DNA from: Catellatospora citrea
GTDB taxonomy: Bacteria > Actinomycetota > Actinomycetes > Mycobacteriales > Micromonosporaceae
Direction of reading: 5' to 3'
DNA length: 64,000 nt
Assembly: GCF_003610235.1 (NCBI RefSeq)
Contig: NZ_RAPR01000001.1
Span: forward strand, 5,828,001 to 5,892,000
Shown: piece by piece, positions 25,791-34,221 of the stretch
How the letters are laid out: each line of letters starts with the position of its first letter
How positions within the stretch are numbered: the first letter of the stretch is position 1
The notes under the pieces: model-generated
Told to the model about the DNA's origin: nothing
The model's input: the letters and a program-made list of their open reading frames with translations, nothing else
Database searches by the model: none
Translations under genes and position numbers: made by a program

Positions 25791-26631
25791 CCGCGCGGAG
25801 TTCCGTGGCACGACCGTCTACGCGGGTCGCCGCGACCATCCGGTGCACGGGCGGATCGAGGTGTTCGGCTACCAGAACACCGCGGTCAACCTGGCGTCCG
25901 GCCCGAACGCGATGCTGCTGCACCTGCCCGGCCGGAACCTCACCCCGGACAGCTTCGTCGACGTCGGCCGCCATCGGGACGTGCTGGACCGGATGGTGGA
26001 CGCGGTCGAGGGCGGCGGCGCCGCCGCGGACGGCATGGCGTGGATGGACGGCCCGGTCCCGCAGGCGCACGTCTTCGACCACGACGTCTACACGGTGGTG
26101 CTGGCCGACGACCCGATCGCGGTGTACGCGGCGCTGGAACGGGTGCCGCCGCACCGGCGACCGGTGGTGAGCCCGGAGCTGTTCGAGTTCTACGCGCTGG
26201 CCTTCCCGTCCCACACGATCGCGCTGTGCTGCTTCGACAATCGCGACGCGCTGCGGGCCAAGCCGCTGCTGCTGTGGTACGAGCCGATCGACCCGGACCG
26301 CATCGTGGTGCCGGCGATCGACTGCCACACCGGCGGCGTGCCGCTGCTCGGCAGCCCGGTGGAACGCGACCACGTGGTGATCTTCGGGGTGGACGACGCG
26401 GACGTCGCCGACGACTGGGGGCGCAGCCCGGACCATGCGTACAGCGCGGTCGTGGACTGGCCGGGCGACCTGCGGCACCGGCTGCGCGAGTTCCTGCCCG
26501 ACCGGGTCGTCGTCGGCGCGGTGCCCGGTCTCGACCGCCCGGACCTGCTGGTCAACGGCGACTTCGGCATCGACGTCGCCGACCTCCTCGCCGACCGCGG
26601 CCTGACCCGCCTCCGCCTGATCACCCCCTGA
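25774..26631 (+). CDS. Unrecognised protein coupled to the NADAR gene
   Basis: The 285-residue soluble protein overlaps the NADAR gene by 17 bp, so the two are translationally coupled. I cannot name a family. It begins Met-Cys, which would expose Cys2 as a possible N-terminal nucleophile if Met is removed, followed by a glycine/asparagine-rich block (FGYQNTAVNLASGPNAMLLHLPG). Further conserved-looking stretches are ALCCFDNRDA and PAIDCHTGGVP with two more Cys and a His. The rest is mixed alpha/beta with many Asp. The ATG is the only start that keeps the Met-Cys opening. Function in ADP-ribose or NAD metabolism is an inference from position only. Confidence 0.7.
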   Translation: MCVSADRAEFRGTTVYAGRRDHPVHGRIEVFGYQNTAVNLASGPNAMLLHLPGRNLTPDSFVDVGRHRDVLDRMVDAVEGGGAAADGMAWMDGPVPQAHVFDHDVYTVVLADDPIAVYAALERVPPHRRPVVSPELFEFYALAFPSHTIALCCFDNRDALRAKPLLLWYEPIDPDRIVVPAIDCHTGGVPLLGSPVERDHVVIFGVDDADVADDWGRSPDHAYSAVVDWPGDLRHRLREFLPDRVVVGAVPGLDRPDLLVNGDFGIDVADLLADRGLTRLRLITP

Positions 26632-26645
26632 CCCGCCCCACCGTC

Positions 26646-26706
26646 GCAACTCTTGAAGAGTCGCGGTCTCCGCGGCCGAGTGATGCCGCGACTCCTTAAG
26701 AGTTGC
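26646..26706. repeat. Family A inverted repeat (copy 2), bidirectional terminator
   Basis: The arms at 26646-26666 (GCAACTCTTGAAGAGTCGCG...) and 26686-26706 pair at 19 of 21 positions. The loop ends TGATG directly before CCGCGACTC, exactly as in copy 3 at 29288, so the two copies are homologous through arm and loop. It lies between the converging NADAR-linked gene and the fucose-cluster GntR gene. Confidence 0.85.
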
Positions 26707-26730
26707 CCCACGGGGCCGGCGGCGGCAGGG

Positions 26731-27414
26731 TCAGGCCTGGAAGGCGGGGAGGTGGCGGTCGCGGGCGGAGGTGAGGTGCTGGTGCATGGCGTCGGCGGCG
26801 GCGTCGGCGTCGCCCTTGGCGACGGCGGCGGCGATGCGCTTGTGCTCGCCGACGGTGTCGCCGGTGCCCGCCGACGGGAAGTAGAGCCGGTGCAGGTGCA
26901 GGTGGGAGTGCAGCCGGATGATGGACTCGCGCAGCAGGCCGCTGCCGGACACCTCGGCGACGAGGTCGTGGAAGCGGGCGTCGAGCGCGGTGAACGCGGC
27001 GTGGCGGCGGTAGCCGTCACCGGCCTCGACGGCGACGGTGGCGGCCGCCTCCTCGCGCACCCGGCGGCGCTGCTCGGCGTCGGCGTGCCCGGCGGCGCGG
27101 CGGGCGGCCGCGGTCTCCAGCAGCAGCCGCATCTCGAACAGCTCGTCGAACTCGGTGCGGGTGAGCAGCGGCGTGGTGGTGTAGCCGGACATGGCCCGCT
27201 TGCGCACCAGACCGTCGGACTCCAGGCGGGCGAGCGCCTCCCGGACGGGGGTGGGGGAGACTTCGAGGGTACGGGCAAGCCCGTCGATGCTCACCCGCTC
27301 GCCGGGAGCGATGGCATGCTCCATGATGAGAGTCTTCAACGACTCGTAGACGTCGTCGGTCAGCGTGAGCCGCTGCGCGGGTCGAACCCGGCCGTGCATG
27401 GGCGTTGTGGCCAT
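26731..27414 (-). CDS. GntR-family (FCD/FadR-type) regulator of the L-fucose cluster
   Basis: The 227-residue protein has an N-terminal GntR winged HTH (DDVYESLKTLIMEHAIAPGE ... VSPTPVREALARLESDGLV) and a C-terminal FCD domain with the metal/effector-binding Asp/His positions (DARFHDLV, HSHLH). It is divergent from the fuconolactonase gene. The 11-mer TATAGGATCTA occurs in this divergent region and again between the dehydratase and lutA, so it is the likely local repressor, released by a pathway acid. AAGGGG precedes ATG 27414. Confidence 0.87.
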   Translation of the reverse strand: MATTPMHGRVRPAQRLTLTDDVYESLKTLIMEHAIAPGERVSIDGLARTLEVSPTPVREALARLESDGLVRKRAMSGYTTTPLLTRTEFDELFEMRLLLETAAARRAAGHADAEQRRRVREEAAATVAVEAGDGYRRHAAFTALDARFHDLVAEVSGSGLLRESIIRLHSHLHLHRLYFPSAGTGDTVGEHKRIAAAVAKGDADAAADAMHQHLTSARDRHLPAFQA

Positions 27415-27472
27415 CGGACACCCCTTGACTGTCACCGTCGTGAGCGAGTACACCTTACCGATACCACGATGA

Positions 27473-27487
27473 TATAGGATCTATGAT
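27473..27487. promoter_or_regulatory. GntR operator, copy 1 (fuconolactonase/gntR promoter)
   Basis: TATAGGATCTA at 27473-27483 overlaps a TATGAT -10-like hexamer at 27482-27487 ahead of the fuconolactonase gene. The same 11 bases recur at 31530-31540. The site lies in the divergent promoter of the FCD-type GntR gene. Confidence 0.7.
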
Positions 27488-27515
27488 TCAACAGGACCTG
27501 ACAGGGGGCAGACAC

Positions 27516-28358
27516 GTGCGGATCGACGCCCACCACCACCTGTGGACCGCCGACTACGCCTGGCTGGCCGAACCCGGCCTGGAGCCGCTGCGCCGCGACT
27601 ACACCGTCGAGGACCTGCGCCGCGAGCTGCCGACCGGCAAGGTGGACGCTACCGTGCTGGTGGAAGCGGGGCTATGCCACATCGACGAGACCGTACGCTT
27701 TCTTTCGCTCGCCGAGGACGCGCCCGAGATCGCCGGCGTGGTGGGCTGGGCCTCGCTGACCGATCCCGACCTGCCGGGCACCATCGCCGCGCTGCTGGCC
27801 GGGCGCGGCGGCGACCTGCTCGTCGGCCTGCGCGACCAGGTCCAGGGGATGACCGACCCCGGTTACCTGGCCCGCCCCGACGTACGCGGCGCGCTGCGCG
27901 CGATCGGCTCCGCCGGGCTCACCTTCGACCTCGTGGTGCGCGCCGACCAGCTGCCCGCCTGCGCCGCGGCCGTCGCGGCCGTGCCGAACACCATGTTCGT
28001 GCTGGACCACCTGGGCAAACCCACGATCACGCCGGACGGCTTGCGCGAATGGCGGGACGCGGTCGAGCCGCTGGCAGCCTGCGACAACGCCGCCGCCAAA
28101 CTGTCCGGGCTGCTCACCGAGGCCGGTCCGGACTGGACGGTCGAGGCGATCGCGCCGTTCGTGGAGACCGCGCTGGAGCTGTTCGGCCCCGACCGGCTGC
28201 TGATCGGCTCGGACTGGCCGGTCTGCGAGCTGGTCGCCTCGTACGGCGACGCGCTGGCCGCGATCGGTTCCTGCCTGTCGGGGCTGTCGCCCTCGGAGCG
28301 GGCCGCCGTGGCGGGCGGCACCGCGATTCGCACCTACGGTTTGGAGATCAACCAGTGA
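27516..28358 (+). CDS. L-fuconolactonase-type amidohydrolase
   Basis: The 280-residue TIM-barrel amidohydrolase (COG3618 type) opens with the metal-binding IDAHHHLW and later has VLDHLGKP and the GSDWPV motif (Asp as metal ligand/base). In an L-fucose cluster its expected reaction is hydrolysis of L-fucono-lactone to L-fuconate in the cytoplasm. GTG 27516 is chosen because GGGGG lies seven bases upstream and it starts directly at the metal-binding strand; the ATG at 27483 falls within the operator. The next gene overlaps it as GTGA, so they form an operon. Confidence 0.85.
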   Translation: MRIDAHHHLWTADYAWLAEPGLEPLRRDYTVEDLRRELPTGKVDATVLVEAGLCHIDETVRFLSLAEDAPEIAGVVGWASLTDPDLPGTIAALLAGRGGDLLVGLRDQVQGMTDPGYLARPDVRGALRAIGSAGLTFDLVVRADQLPACAAAVAAVPNTMFVLDHLGKPTITPDGLREWRDAVEPLAACDNAAAKLSGLLTEAGPDWTVEAIAPFVETALELFGPDRLLIGSDWPVCELVASYGDALAAIGSCLSGLSPSERAAVAGGTAIRTYGLEINQ

Positions 28359-29197
28359 AGTTCATGCGGGTCGGCGCCCCCGGCGCGGAGAAGCCCGTGC
28401 TGCTGTCCGGCGGCCGGCACTACGACCTGTCCGGCATCACGCCCGACATCGACGGCGCGTTCCTGGCTTCCGACGGCGTCGGCCGGGTCCGCGCGGCCGC
28501 GGCGGACCTGCCCGAGATCGACGTCACCGGCCTGCGCGTGGGTGCGCCGGTGGCCCGGCCGGGCGTCGTGCTGTGTGTGGGGCAGAACTACGCGGCGCAC
28601 GCCGCCGAGTCCGGCGCGACGCCGCCGACCACGCCGATCATCTTCTACAAGGCCCCGAACAGCGTCGTCGGCCCGTACGACGAGGTGCTGATCCCGCGCG
28701 GCTCGACCACCACCGACTGGGAGGTGGAGCTGGCCGTCGTGATCGGTCGGCGGGCCCGCTACCTGGAGTCGCCCGCGCAGGCGCTCGACCACGTGGCCGG
28801 GTATCTGCTGTCCAACGACGTGTCCGAGCGTGACTTCCAGTTGCAGCAGTCGGGCGGGCAGTGGTCCAAGGGCAAGTCCTGCGAGACGTTCCAGCCGCTG
28901 GGCCCGTGGCTGGTCACGCCCGACGAGATCGCCGACGTGCAGGGGCTGGGGCTGCGCTCGTGGGTCAACGGCGAGGTCCGACAGGACTCGAACACCAAGG
29001 ACATGATCTTCGACGTGGCGTACCTGATCTGGCACCTGTCGCAGTACACGGTGCTGGACCCGGGCGACGTCGTGAACACGGGCACGCCGCAGGGCGTGGC
29101 GCTGTCCGGCCGCTTCCCCTACCTGGCCGAGGGCGACGTGGTCGAGGTCGAGATCGACGGCCTGGGCCGCCAGCGCGTCACCATGGGCCAGGCCTGA
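28355..29197 (+). CDS. FAH-family hydrolase, probable 2,4-diketo-3-deoxy-L-fuconate hydrolase
   Basis: The 280-residue protein is a fumarylacetoacetate-hydrolase-family enzyme: CVGQNYAAHAAE, IIFYKAPNSVVGP, the metal-binding DWEVELAVVIG and SNDVSERDFQ motifs, and NTGTPQGVAL near the end. In the non-phosphorylative fucose route this family cleaves 2,4-diketo-3-deoxy-L-fuconate into pyruvate and L-lactate, which fits the LutABC genes nearby. It starts at GTG 28355, overlapping the lactonase stop by four bases with GGAG upstream. A direct hydratase/decarboxylase role is the main alternative. Confidence 0.83.
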   Translation: MKFMRVGAPGAEKPVLLSGGRHYDLSGITPDIDGAFLASDGVGRVRAAAADLPEIDVTGLRVGAPVARPGVVLCVGQNYAAHAAESGATPPTTPIIFYKAPNSVVGPYDEVLIPRGSTTTDWEVELAVVIGRRARYLESPAQALDHVAGYLLSNDVSERDFQLQQSGGQWSKGKSCETFQPLGPWLVTPDEIADVQGLGLRSWVNGEVRQDSNTKDMIFDVAYLIWHLSQYTVLDPGDVVNTGTPQGVALSGRFPYLAEGDVVEVEIDGLGRQRVTMGQA

Positions 29198-29287
29198 CAG
29201 ACCCGGAGGCGGTGCGGTCGGCGGCGTACCGCATCGCCTCCGCCCTCCCGCCCTCCCGCGCCCCGCGCCCGGCGCCCCGCGCCCCGC

Positions 29288-29352
29288 GCGCAACTCTTAA
29301 AGAGTCGCGGGCTCCCAGGCGGCCTGATGCCGCGACTCTTCAAGAGTTGCGC
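29288..29352. repeat. Family A inverted repeat (copy 3), bidirectional terminator
   Basis: The arms GCGCAACTCTTAAAGAGTC... (29288-29310) and their complement (29330-29352) differ at one position. Loop and arms resemble copy 2. It separates the converging FAH hydrolase and SDR genes inside the fucose cluster, so it must stop transcription of both halves of the regulon. Confidence 0.85.
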
Positions 29353-29420
29353 CAGGAAGGGTGAGGCGGCGTGATCCCCCTGTGTGGGATCACGCCGCCG
29401 GTTTGTGGGGGTGGGGGGGG

Positions 29421-30155
29421 TCAGCGGATCAGGCGGAGGCCGCTCATGCCGCCGTCGACGGCGAGGGAGGTGCCCGTGGTCGCGCCGGAGCGCGGGGAGG
29501 CGAGGTAGGCGACGGCCTCGGCGACCTGGTCGGCGGTGACCAGGCGGCCGGTGGGCTGGCGGGCGGCGAGCTTGCGCTTCTCCTCGGCGGGGTCGTCCGC
29601 GCCGGCGAGCAGCCGGGCCACCCAGGGCGTGTCGACCGTGCCGGGGGCGACGCTGACCACCCGGATGCCCTCGCCGACCAGGTCGGCGGCCATGGCCAGG
29701 GTCAGCGCGTGCACCGCACCTTTGGTCGCCGAGTACACGGCCCGGTTCACCAGCCCGGCCGTGGCGGCGATCGAGGAGATGTTGACGATCACGCCGCTCT
29801 TCGAGCCGCGCAGGAACGGCAGCGCCGCGCGGCTGGCGCGGGCGATGCCGACGACGTTGACGTCGAGGCAACGTTGCCATTCGTCGTCGGCGGCGTCCTC
29901 GACCGTGCCGACGGCGCTGATCCCGGCGCAGTTGACGAGGATGTCGAGGCTGCCCAGGGTGCCCACCACCCGGGCCATCGCCTCGTCCAGCGGCGCGGTG
30001 ACGTCGGCGGTGACGGCCAGATGGCGGCCTTCGGCGGGCGTGCGGTCGAGCACGGCCACCGTCGCGCCGCGGTCGGCGAGCACGTCGGCGACCGCCGCGC
30101 CGATGCCGGACGCGCCGCCGGTGACCGCGGCGACCAGGCCTGCGAACTCAGACAT
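29421..30155 (-). CDS. SDR-family dehydrogenase, probable 2-keto-3-deoxy-L-fuconate dehydrogenase
   Basis: The 244-residue classical SDR has the TGGASGIG cofactor loop at 13-20, NCAG near 81, catalytic Ser in NISSIAA and the YSATK tetrad. The C-terminus reads LAVDGGMSG as usual. Between L-fuconate dehydratase and the diketo-acid hydrolase, the expected step is NAD-dependent oxidation of 2-keto-3-deoxy-L-fuconate. The alternative, L-fucose dehydrogenase, is also an SDR activity, but an aldo/keto reductase in the cluster covers that step. It overlaps the dehydratase gene by 8 bp. Confidence 0.83.
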   Translation of the reverse strand: MSEFAGLVAAVTGGASGIGAAVADVLADRGATVAVLDRTPAEGRHLAVTADVTAPLDEAMARVVGTLGSLDILVNCAGISAVGTVEDAADDEWQRCLDVNVVGIARASRAALPFLRGSKSGVIVNISSIAATAGLVNRAVYSATKGAVHALTLAMAADLVGEGIRVVSVAPGTVDTPWVARLLAGADDPAEEKRKLAARQPTGRLVTADQVAEAVAYLASPRSGATTGTSLAVDGGMSGLRLIR

Positions 30156-31458
30156 CTTCTTTCCACTCCGGACCGTCGGGGAAGCTGTAGCGGACCAGGG
30201 ACTCCTCGTGCATTCTGGCCGAGAAGCCGGGCGCCTCGGGCGCGGCGTACCTGCCGTTCACGATGCGGACCGGGTCGGCGAAGTGCTCGTGGAGGTGGTC
30301 CACATATTCGATCATCCGGCCGTCCAGGGAGGCGGCCACCGAGGTGTAGTCGAAGAAGGACAGGTGCTGCACCAGCTCGCACAGGCCGACGCCGCCCGCG
30401 TGCGGGCAGACCGGCTTGTCGTACGCCGCGGCCAGCAGCAGGATCGCCAGGTTCTCGTTGACGCCGGCGACCCGGGCGGAGTCGAGCTGCACCACGTCCA
30501 CCGCGTCGGCCTGCAGCAGCTGCTTGAACATGATGCGGTTGTGCACGTGCTCGCCGGTGGCCACCCGGATCGGCGTGCCGTCGCGGCCGGCCCGGGACAG
30601 TCCGACGCGGATCGCGGCGTGGCCGAGGATCTCGTCGGGGCTGGTCGGCTCCTCGATCCAGTACGGGTTCAGGTGGCCCAGGGCGCTCACCCAGTCGATC
30701 GCCTCGCCGACGCCCCACCGCTGATTGGCGTCGATGCCGATCGGGAAGTCCGGGCCCAGCGCCTCGCGGGCGGCGGTGAACCGGCGCAGGTCGTCGTTCA
30801 GGTCCGCGCCGACCTTCAGCTTCACCATGGAGAAGCCGTCGGCCACCGCGCGCAGCGCGCGCCGGGTCACCTTCGCGTCGTCGTAGCCGAGCCAGCCCGC
30901 CGAGGTGGTGTACGCCGGAAAGCCGGTGGCCGCGATCTGCTCGGCCCGTGCCGCGCGGCCCGGCTCGCGTTCGGCGAGCAGGTCGCGGGCGGCTGCCGGG
31001 GTCAGCGCGTCGGTGAGGTAGCGCCAGTCCACACAGTCCACGATGACGTCGGGGGACAGGCTCGTCAGGTAACGCCACAGTGGCAGCCCGGCCCGGCGGG
31101 AGGCCAGGTCCCAGGCGGCGTTGATGACGGCCCCGGCGGCCAGGTGCATGACGCCCTTCTCCGGGCCGAGCCAGCGCAGCTGCGAGTCGTGGGTGAGCCG
31201 GCGGCCGAACTCGCCGAGGTCGAGGGTGTCCAGATCCTGGCCCACCACGTACGGTCGAAGCGCTTCGATCGCTGCGGCGCAGATGTCGTTGCCCCGCCCG
31301 ATGGTGAAGGTGAAACCGTGGCCGACGGCGTCGCCGTCGGTGATCAGCTCGACGTAGGCGGCCGAATAGTCCGGGTCCGGATTCATCGCGTCGGAGCCGT
31401 CGAGGTGGCGGGAGGTGGGGAAGCGGATGTCGCGCACGCGCAGATCAATGAGCTTCAT
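30148..31458 (-). CDS. L-fuconate dehydratase (enolase superfamily)
   Basis: The 436-residue enolase-superfamily protein has the fuconate-dehydratase layout: N-terminal capping domain with [14 protein letters not shown], then the barrel with MVKLKVG (KxK), GIDANQRW (Asp), the EEPTSPDE glutamate, ATGEHVHN, and the base histidine in CPHAGGVGL. It removes water from L-fuconate to give 2-keto-3-deoxy-L-fuconate. It is the first gene of the minus-strand half of the cluster, and its promoter contains the GntR palindrome at 31525-31538. Length and motif order match the family well. Confidence 0.9.
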   Translation of the reverse strand: MKLIDLRVRDIRFPTSRHLDGSDAMNPDPDYSAAYVELITDGDAVGHGFTFTIGRGNDICAAAIEALRPYVVGQDLDTLDLGEFGRRLTHDSQLRWLGPEKGVMHLAAGAVINAAWDLASRRAGLPLWRYLTSLSPDVIVDCVDWRYLTDALTPAAARDLLAEREPGRAARAEQIAATGFPAYTTSAGWLGYDDAKVTRRALRAVADGFSMVKLKVGADLNDDLRRFTAAREALGPDFPIGIDANQRWGVGEAIDWVSALGHLNPYWIEEPTSPDEILGHAAIRVGLSRAGRDGTPIRVATGEHVHNRIMFKQLLQADAVDVVQLDSARVAGVNENLAILLLAAAYDKPVCPHAGGVGLCELVQHLSFFDYTSVAASLDGRMIEYVDHLHEHFADPVRIVNGRYAAPEAPGFSARMHEESLVRYSFPDGPEWKEDV

Positions 31459-31518
31459 CGCGCGGCGCCCCGGGGTGGGGAGTGGTGGGTCGGCATGTGG
31501 TTGGCTCCTTCCGGCTAC

Positions 31519-31547
31519 ATCCTGGATCCTATAGGATCTAGCCTCAA
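31519..31547 (-). promoter_or_regulatory. GntR operator, copy 2, within the fuconate dehydratase promoter
   Basis: GATCCTATAGGATC at 31525-31538 is a perfect 14-bp palindrome and contributes to TATAGGATCTA (31530-31540), identical to the site at 27473. Read on the minus strand, it exactly fills the 17-base spacer between TTGAGG (31542-31547) and CAGGAT (31519-31524). It also lies upstream of lutA on the plus strand, so both divergent operons would be repressed together. Confidence 0.75.
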
Positions 31548-31582
31548 GAGCAAGACACCGTCAAGGAAGGAGGACCCGCCCC

Positions 31583-32263
31583 GTGCGGATCGCACTGTTC
31601 GTCACCTGTCTTAACGACGCGCTGTTTCCGCAGGCCGGGATCGCGACGGTGACGCTGCTGGAACGGCTCGGCCACACGGTCGCGTTCCCGGCCGCGCAGT
31701 CCTGCTGTGGTCAAATGCACGCCAACACCGGCTACGCCGCGCCCGCCCGGCAGCTGGAGCGCCTCACCGAGGCCGCGTTCGCCGGGCACGACGTCATAGT
31801 GTCGCCGTCCGGCTCCTGCGTGGCGCACCTGCGCGCCCATACCGGACTGCCCGCCTACGAACTGTCCGAACTGCTCGTCGACGTGCTCGGGGTGACCGAC
31901 GTCGGCGCGACCTTCCCGCACCGCGTCACCTACCATCCGACCTGCCACGGCCTGCGAGCACTGCGCCTGGGCGACCGCCCCGCGACGCTGCTGCGCGCGG
32001 TCAAGGGCCTGGAGCTGATCGACCTGCCCGAGCCGGAGCAGTGCTGCGGCTTCGGGGGCACCTTCGCCCTCAAGAACGCCGCCGTCTCCGGCGCCATGCT
32101 CGCCGACAAGTGCGCCAACGCGGCCGCCACCGGCGCCGAATACCTGGCGGCCGCCGACAACTCCTGCCTGGCCCACATCGGCGGCGGCCTGGCCCGCCGC
32201 CCCGGTGCTCCCCGACCGATCCACTATGCCGAGATCCTCGCCTCGACCGGAGCGCCGTCATGA
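31583..32263 (+). CDS. lutA: Lactate utilisation protein A (Fe-S oxidoreductase subunit)
   Basis: The 226-residue protein carries two CCG domains (CQDNxC-type replaced by SCCGQM near 41 and QCCGFGGTF near 153), the signature of LutA/YkgE. With LutB and LutC it oxidises L-lactate to pyruvate in the cytoplasm. GTG at 31583 follows AGGAGG at nine bases. The lutABC genes overlap one another and precede the aldo/keto reductase gene. In a pathway that releases L-lactate from fucose, their presence makes metabolic sense. Confidence 0.9.
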   Translation: MRIALFVTCLNDALFPQAGIATVTLLERLGHTVAFPAAQSCCGQMHANTGYAAPARQLERLTEAAFAGHDVIVSPSGSCVAHLRAHTGLPAYELSELLVDVLGVTDVGATFPHRVTYHPTCHGLRALRLGDRPATLLRAVKGLELIDLPEPEQCCGFGGTFALKNAAVSGAMLADKCANAAATGAEYLAAADNSCLAHIGGGLARRPGAPRPIHYAEILASTGAPS

Positions 32264-33693
32264 GCCGGGACCTGCCGATCGTGGCGATCACGCCGTTCCC
32301 GGTCGCGGCGGCGCACGAGCTGGGCGACGCGCAGTTGCGGGCGAACCTGGGGCGGGCCACGCGGACCATTCGCGACAAGCGGGCGCGGGTGGTGGCCGAG
32401 GTCGCCGACTGGGAGCCCATGCGGGACCGGGCGGCGGCCGTCAAGGACGAGGTGCTGGACAACCTGGCGGAGCTGCTCGCGCGGTTCGAGGCGGCGGCGG
32501 TCGCGGCCGGGGCGACGGTGCACCACGCGACGGACGCGGCGCACGCCAACGCGATCGTCACCGAGCTGGTGCGGGCGCAGCGGGCCGAGAGCGTCGTGAA
32601 GATCAAGTCGATGGCGACGCAGGAGATCGGGCTCAACGAGGCCCTGGAGGCCGCGGGCGTCACGCCGATCGAGACGGACCTCGCCGAGCTGATCGTGCAG
32701 CTCGCCGACGACACCCCGTCGCACATCCTGGTCCCGGCGATCCACTACAACCGCAGCCAGATCCGGGAACTGTTCGCGCGGCGCATGCCGGGGTTCACCG
32801 CGACGTCCGACGAGCCGGCGGTGCTGGCCGGGGCGGCGCGGGAGTACCTGCGGCGGACGTTCCTCGCGGCGAAGGTCGCGGTGTGCGGGGCCAACTTCGC
32901 CATCGCGGAGACCGGGTCGCTGGTGATCGTCGAGTCGGAGGGCAACGGGCGGATGTGCCTGACCCTGCCGGAGACGCTGATCGCGGTCGTCGGCGTGGAG
33001 AAACTGCTGCCCCGCTTCGCCGACCTCGGCGACTTCCTGCGGCTGCTGCCGCGCTCGTCGACGGGCGAGCGGATGAACCCGTACACCTCGATCTTCACCG
33101 GGGTGACGCCCGGCGACGGGCCGCAGCGGCTGCACATCGTGCTGCTGGACAACGGCCGCACGCAGGTCGCGCAGGATCCGGTCGGCCGGGCGGCGCTGCG
33201 CTGCATCCGCTGCTCGGCCTGCCTCAACGTCTGCCCGGTCTACGAGCGCGCGGGCGGCCACGCCTACGGCTCGGTCTACCCCGGACCGATCGGCGCGATC
33301 CTGTCCCCGCAGCTCACCGGGCAGGACGCGGGCTTCAACAAGACCCTGCCGTACGCCTCGACGCTGTGCGGGGCCTGTTACGACGTCTGCCCGGTGAAGA
33401 TCAACATCCCGGAGATCCTGGTGCACCTGCGCCAGACCGGCCCGAAACCGGCCGCCGAGCGCGCGGCGATGTCGACGCTGAGCTGGGTGATGCGCGACCG
33501 GCGGCGGTGGCGGATCGCGCTGCGGGCGGCCCGTTCGGGCAGCGCGCCGCTGCGCCTGATCGCCCGCCGCCACGGCGGCACGCTGCGGCGCGCGCCCTGG
33601 CCGCTGTCGGCGTGGACCGCGCACCGCGACGCGCCGCTGCCCGCGGCGGAGTCGTTCCGTGACTGGTGGAGGCGTACGCATGAATCTTCCTGA
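32260..33693 (+). CDS. lutB: Lactate utilisation protein B (Fe-S protein)
   Basis: The 477-residue protein has the DUF162/LUD domain (about 60-290, SVVKIKSMATQEIGLNEAL) and two ferredoxin-type cluster motifs: RCIRCSACLNVCP and CGACYDVCP around residues 310-380. Its size and order match LutB/YkgF, the electron-transfer core of the L-lactate oxidase complex. ATG 32260 overlaps the lutA stop as ATGA, showing tight coupling. The C-terminal tail is Arg/Trp-rich and family-typical. Confidence 0.9.
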   Translation: MSRDLPIVAITPFPVAAAHELGDAQLRANLGRATRTIRDKRARVVAEVADWEPMRDRAAAVKDEVLDNLAELLARFEAAAVAAGATVHHATDAAHANAIVTELVRAQRAESVVKIKSMATQEIGLNEALEAAGVTPIETDLAELIVQLADDTPSHILVPAIHYNRSQIRELFARRMPGFTATSDEPAVLAGAAREYLRRTFLAAKVAVCGANFAIAETGSLVIVESEGNGRMCLTLPETLIAVVGVEKLLPRFADLGDFLRLLPRSSTGERMNPYTSIFTGVTPGDGPQRLHIVLLDNGRTQVAQDPVGRAALRCIRCSACLNVCPVYERAGGHAYGSVYPGPIGAILSPQLTGQDAGFNKTLPYASTLCGACYDVCPVKINIPEILVHLRQTGPKPAAERAAMSTLSWVMRDRRRWRIALRAARSGSAPLRLIARRHGGTLRRAPWPLSAWTAHRDAPLPAAESFRDWWRRTHESS

Positions 33694-34198
33694 GCTGTTC
33701 GCCGAGCGGGCCGGCGACTACCGGGCCGGGATGCACCACTGCACCGCGGCCGAACTGCCTACCGTCCTCGCCGGACTGCTGGCCGGCGCCTCGCGGGTGG
33801 TGCTGCCGGCGGGCATCGCCGAACCCTGGCTCACCGGCCTCACCGTCGCGACCCTGCCCGACGGCACGCCGCCGCTGACCGCGGCCGACCTCGACGAGGC
33901 CGGGCTGTCGGTGCTCACCGGGTGCGCGGTCGCGATCGCGGAGACCGGCACGATCGTGCTCGACGCCGGGCCGGGACAGGGCCGGCGGCTGCTGACGCTG
34001 GTCCCGGACCACCACGTCTGCGTGGTACGCGACGAGCAGATCGTCGCCGACGTGCCCGACATGATCGCCGCGCTGCCCGAGCCGACCCGTCCCCTGACGA
34101 TGATCTCCGGGCCGTCGGCGACCAGTGACATCGAGCTCAACCGGGTCGAGGGCGTGCACGGGCCGCGCCGCCTCGACATCGTCTGCGTACACCCCTGA
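33680..34198 (+). CDS. lutC: Lactate utilisation protein C
   Basis: The 172-residue LUD-domain protein ends with the expected AIAETGTIVLDAG, LTLVPDHHVCVV and GPSATSDIELNRVEGVHGP blocks of LutC/YkgG. It completes the LutABC L-lactate oxidising complex. It is slightly short at the N-terminus compared with typical LutC. ATG 33680 is supported by GGAGG eight bases upstream and lies 14 bp inside lutB. Confidence 0.9.
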   Translation: MNLPELFAERAGDYRAGMHHCTAAELPTVLAGLLAGASRVVLPAGIAEPWLTGLTVATLPDGTPPLTAADLDEAGLSVLTGCAVAIAETGTIVLDAGPGQGRRLLTLVPDHHVCVVRDEQIVADVPDMIAALPEPTRPLTMISGPSATSDIELNRVEGVHGPRRLDIVCVHP

Positions 34199-34221
34199 GG
34201 ACACCTGAAAGGCGATCCACC

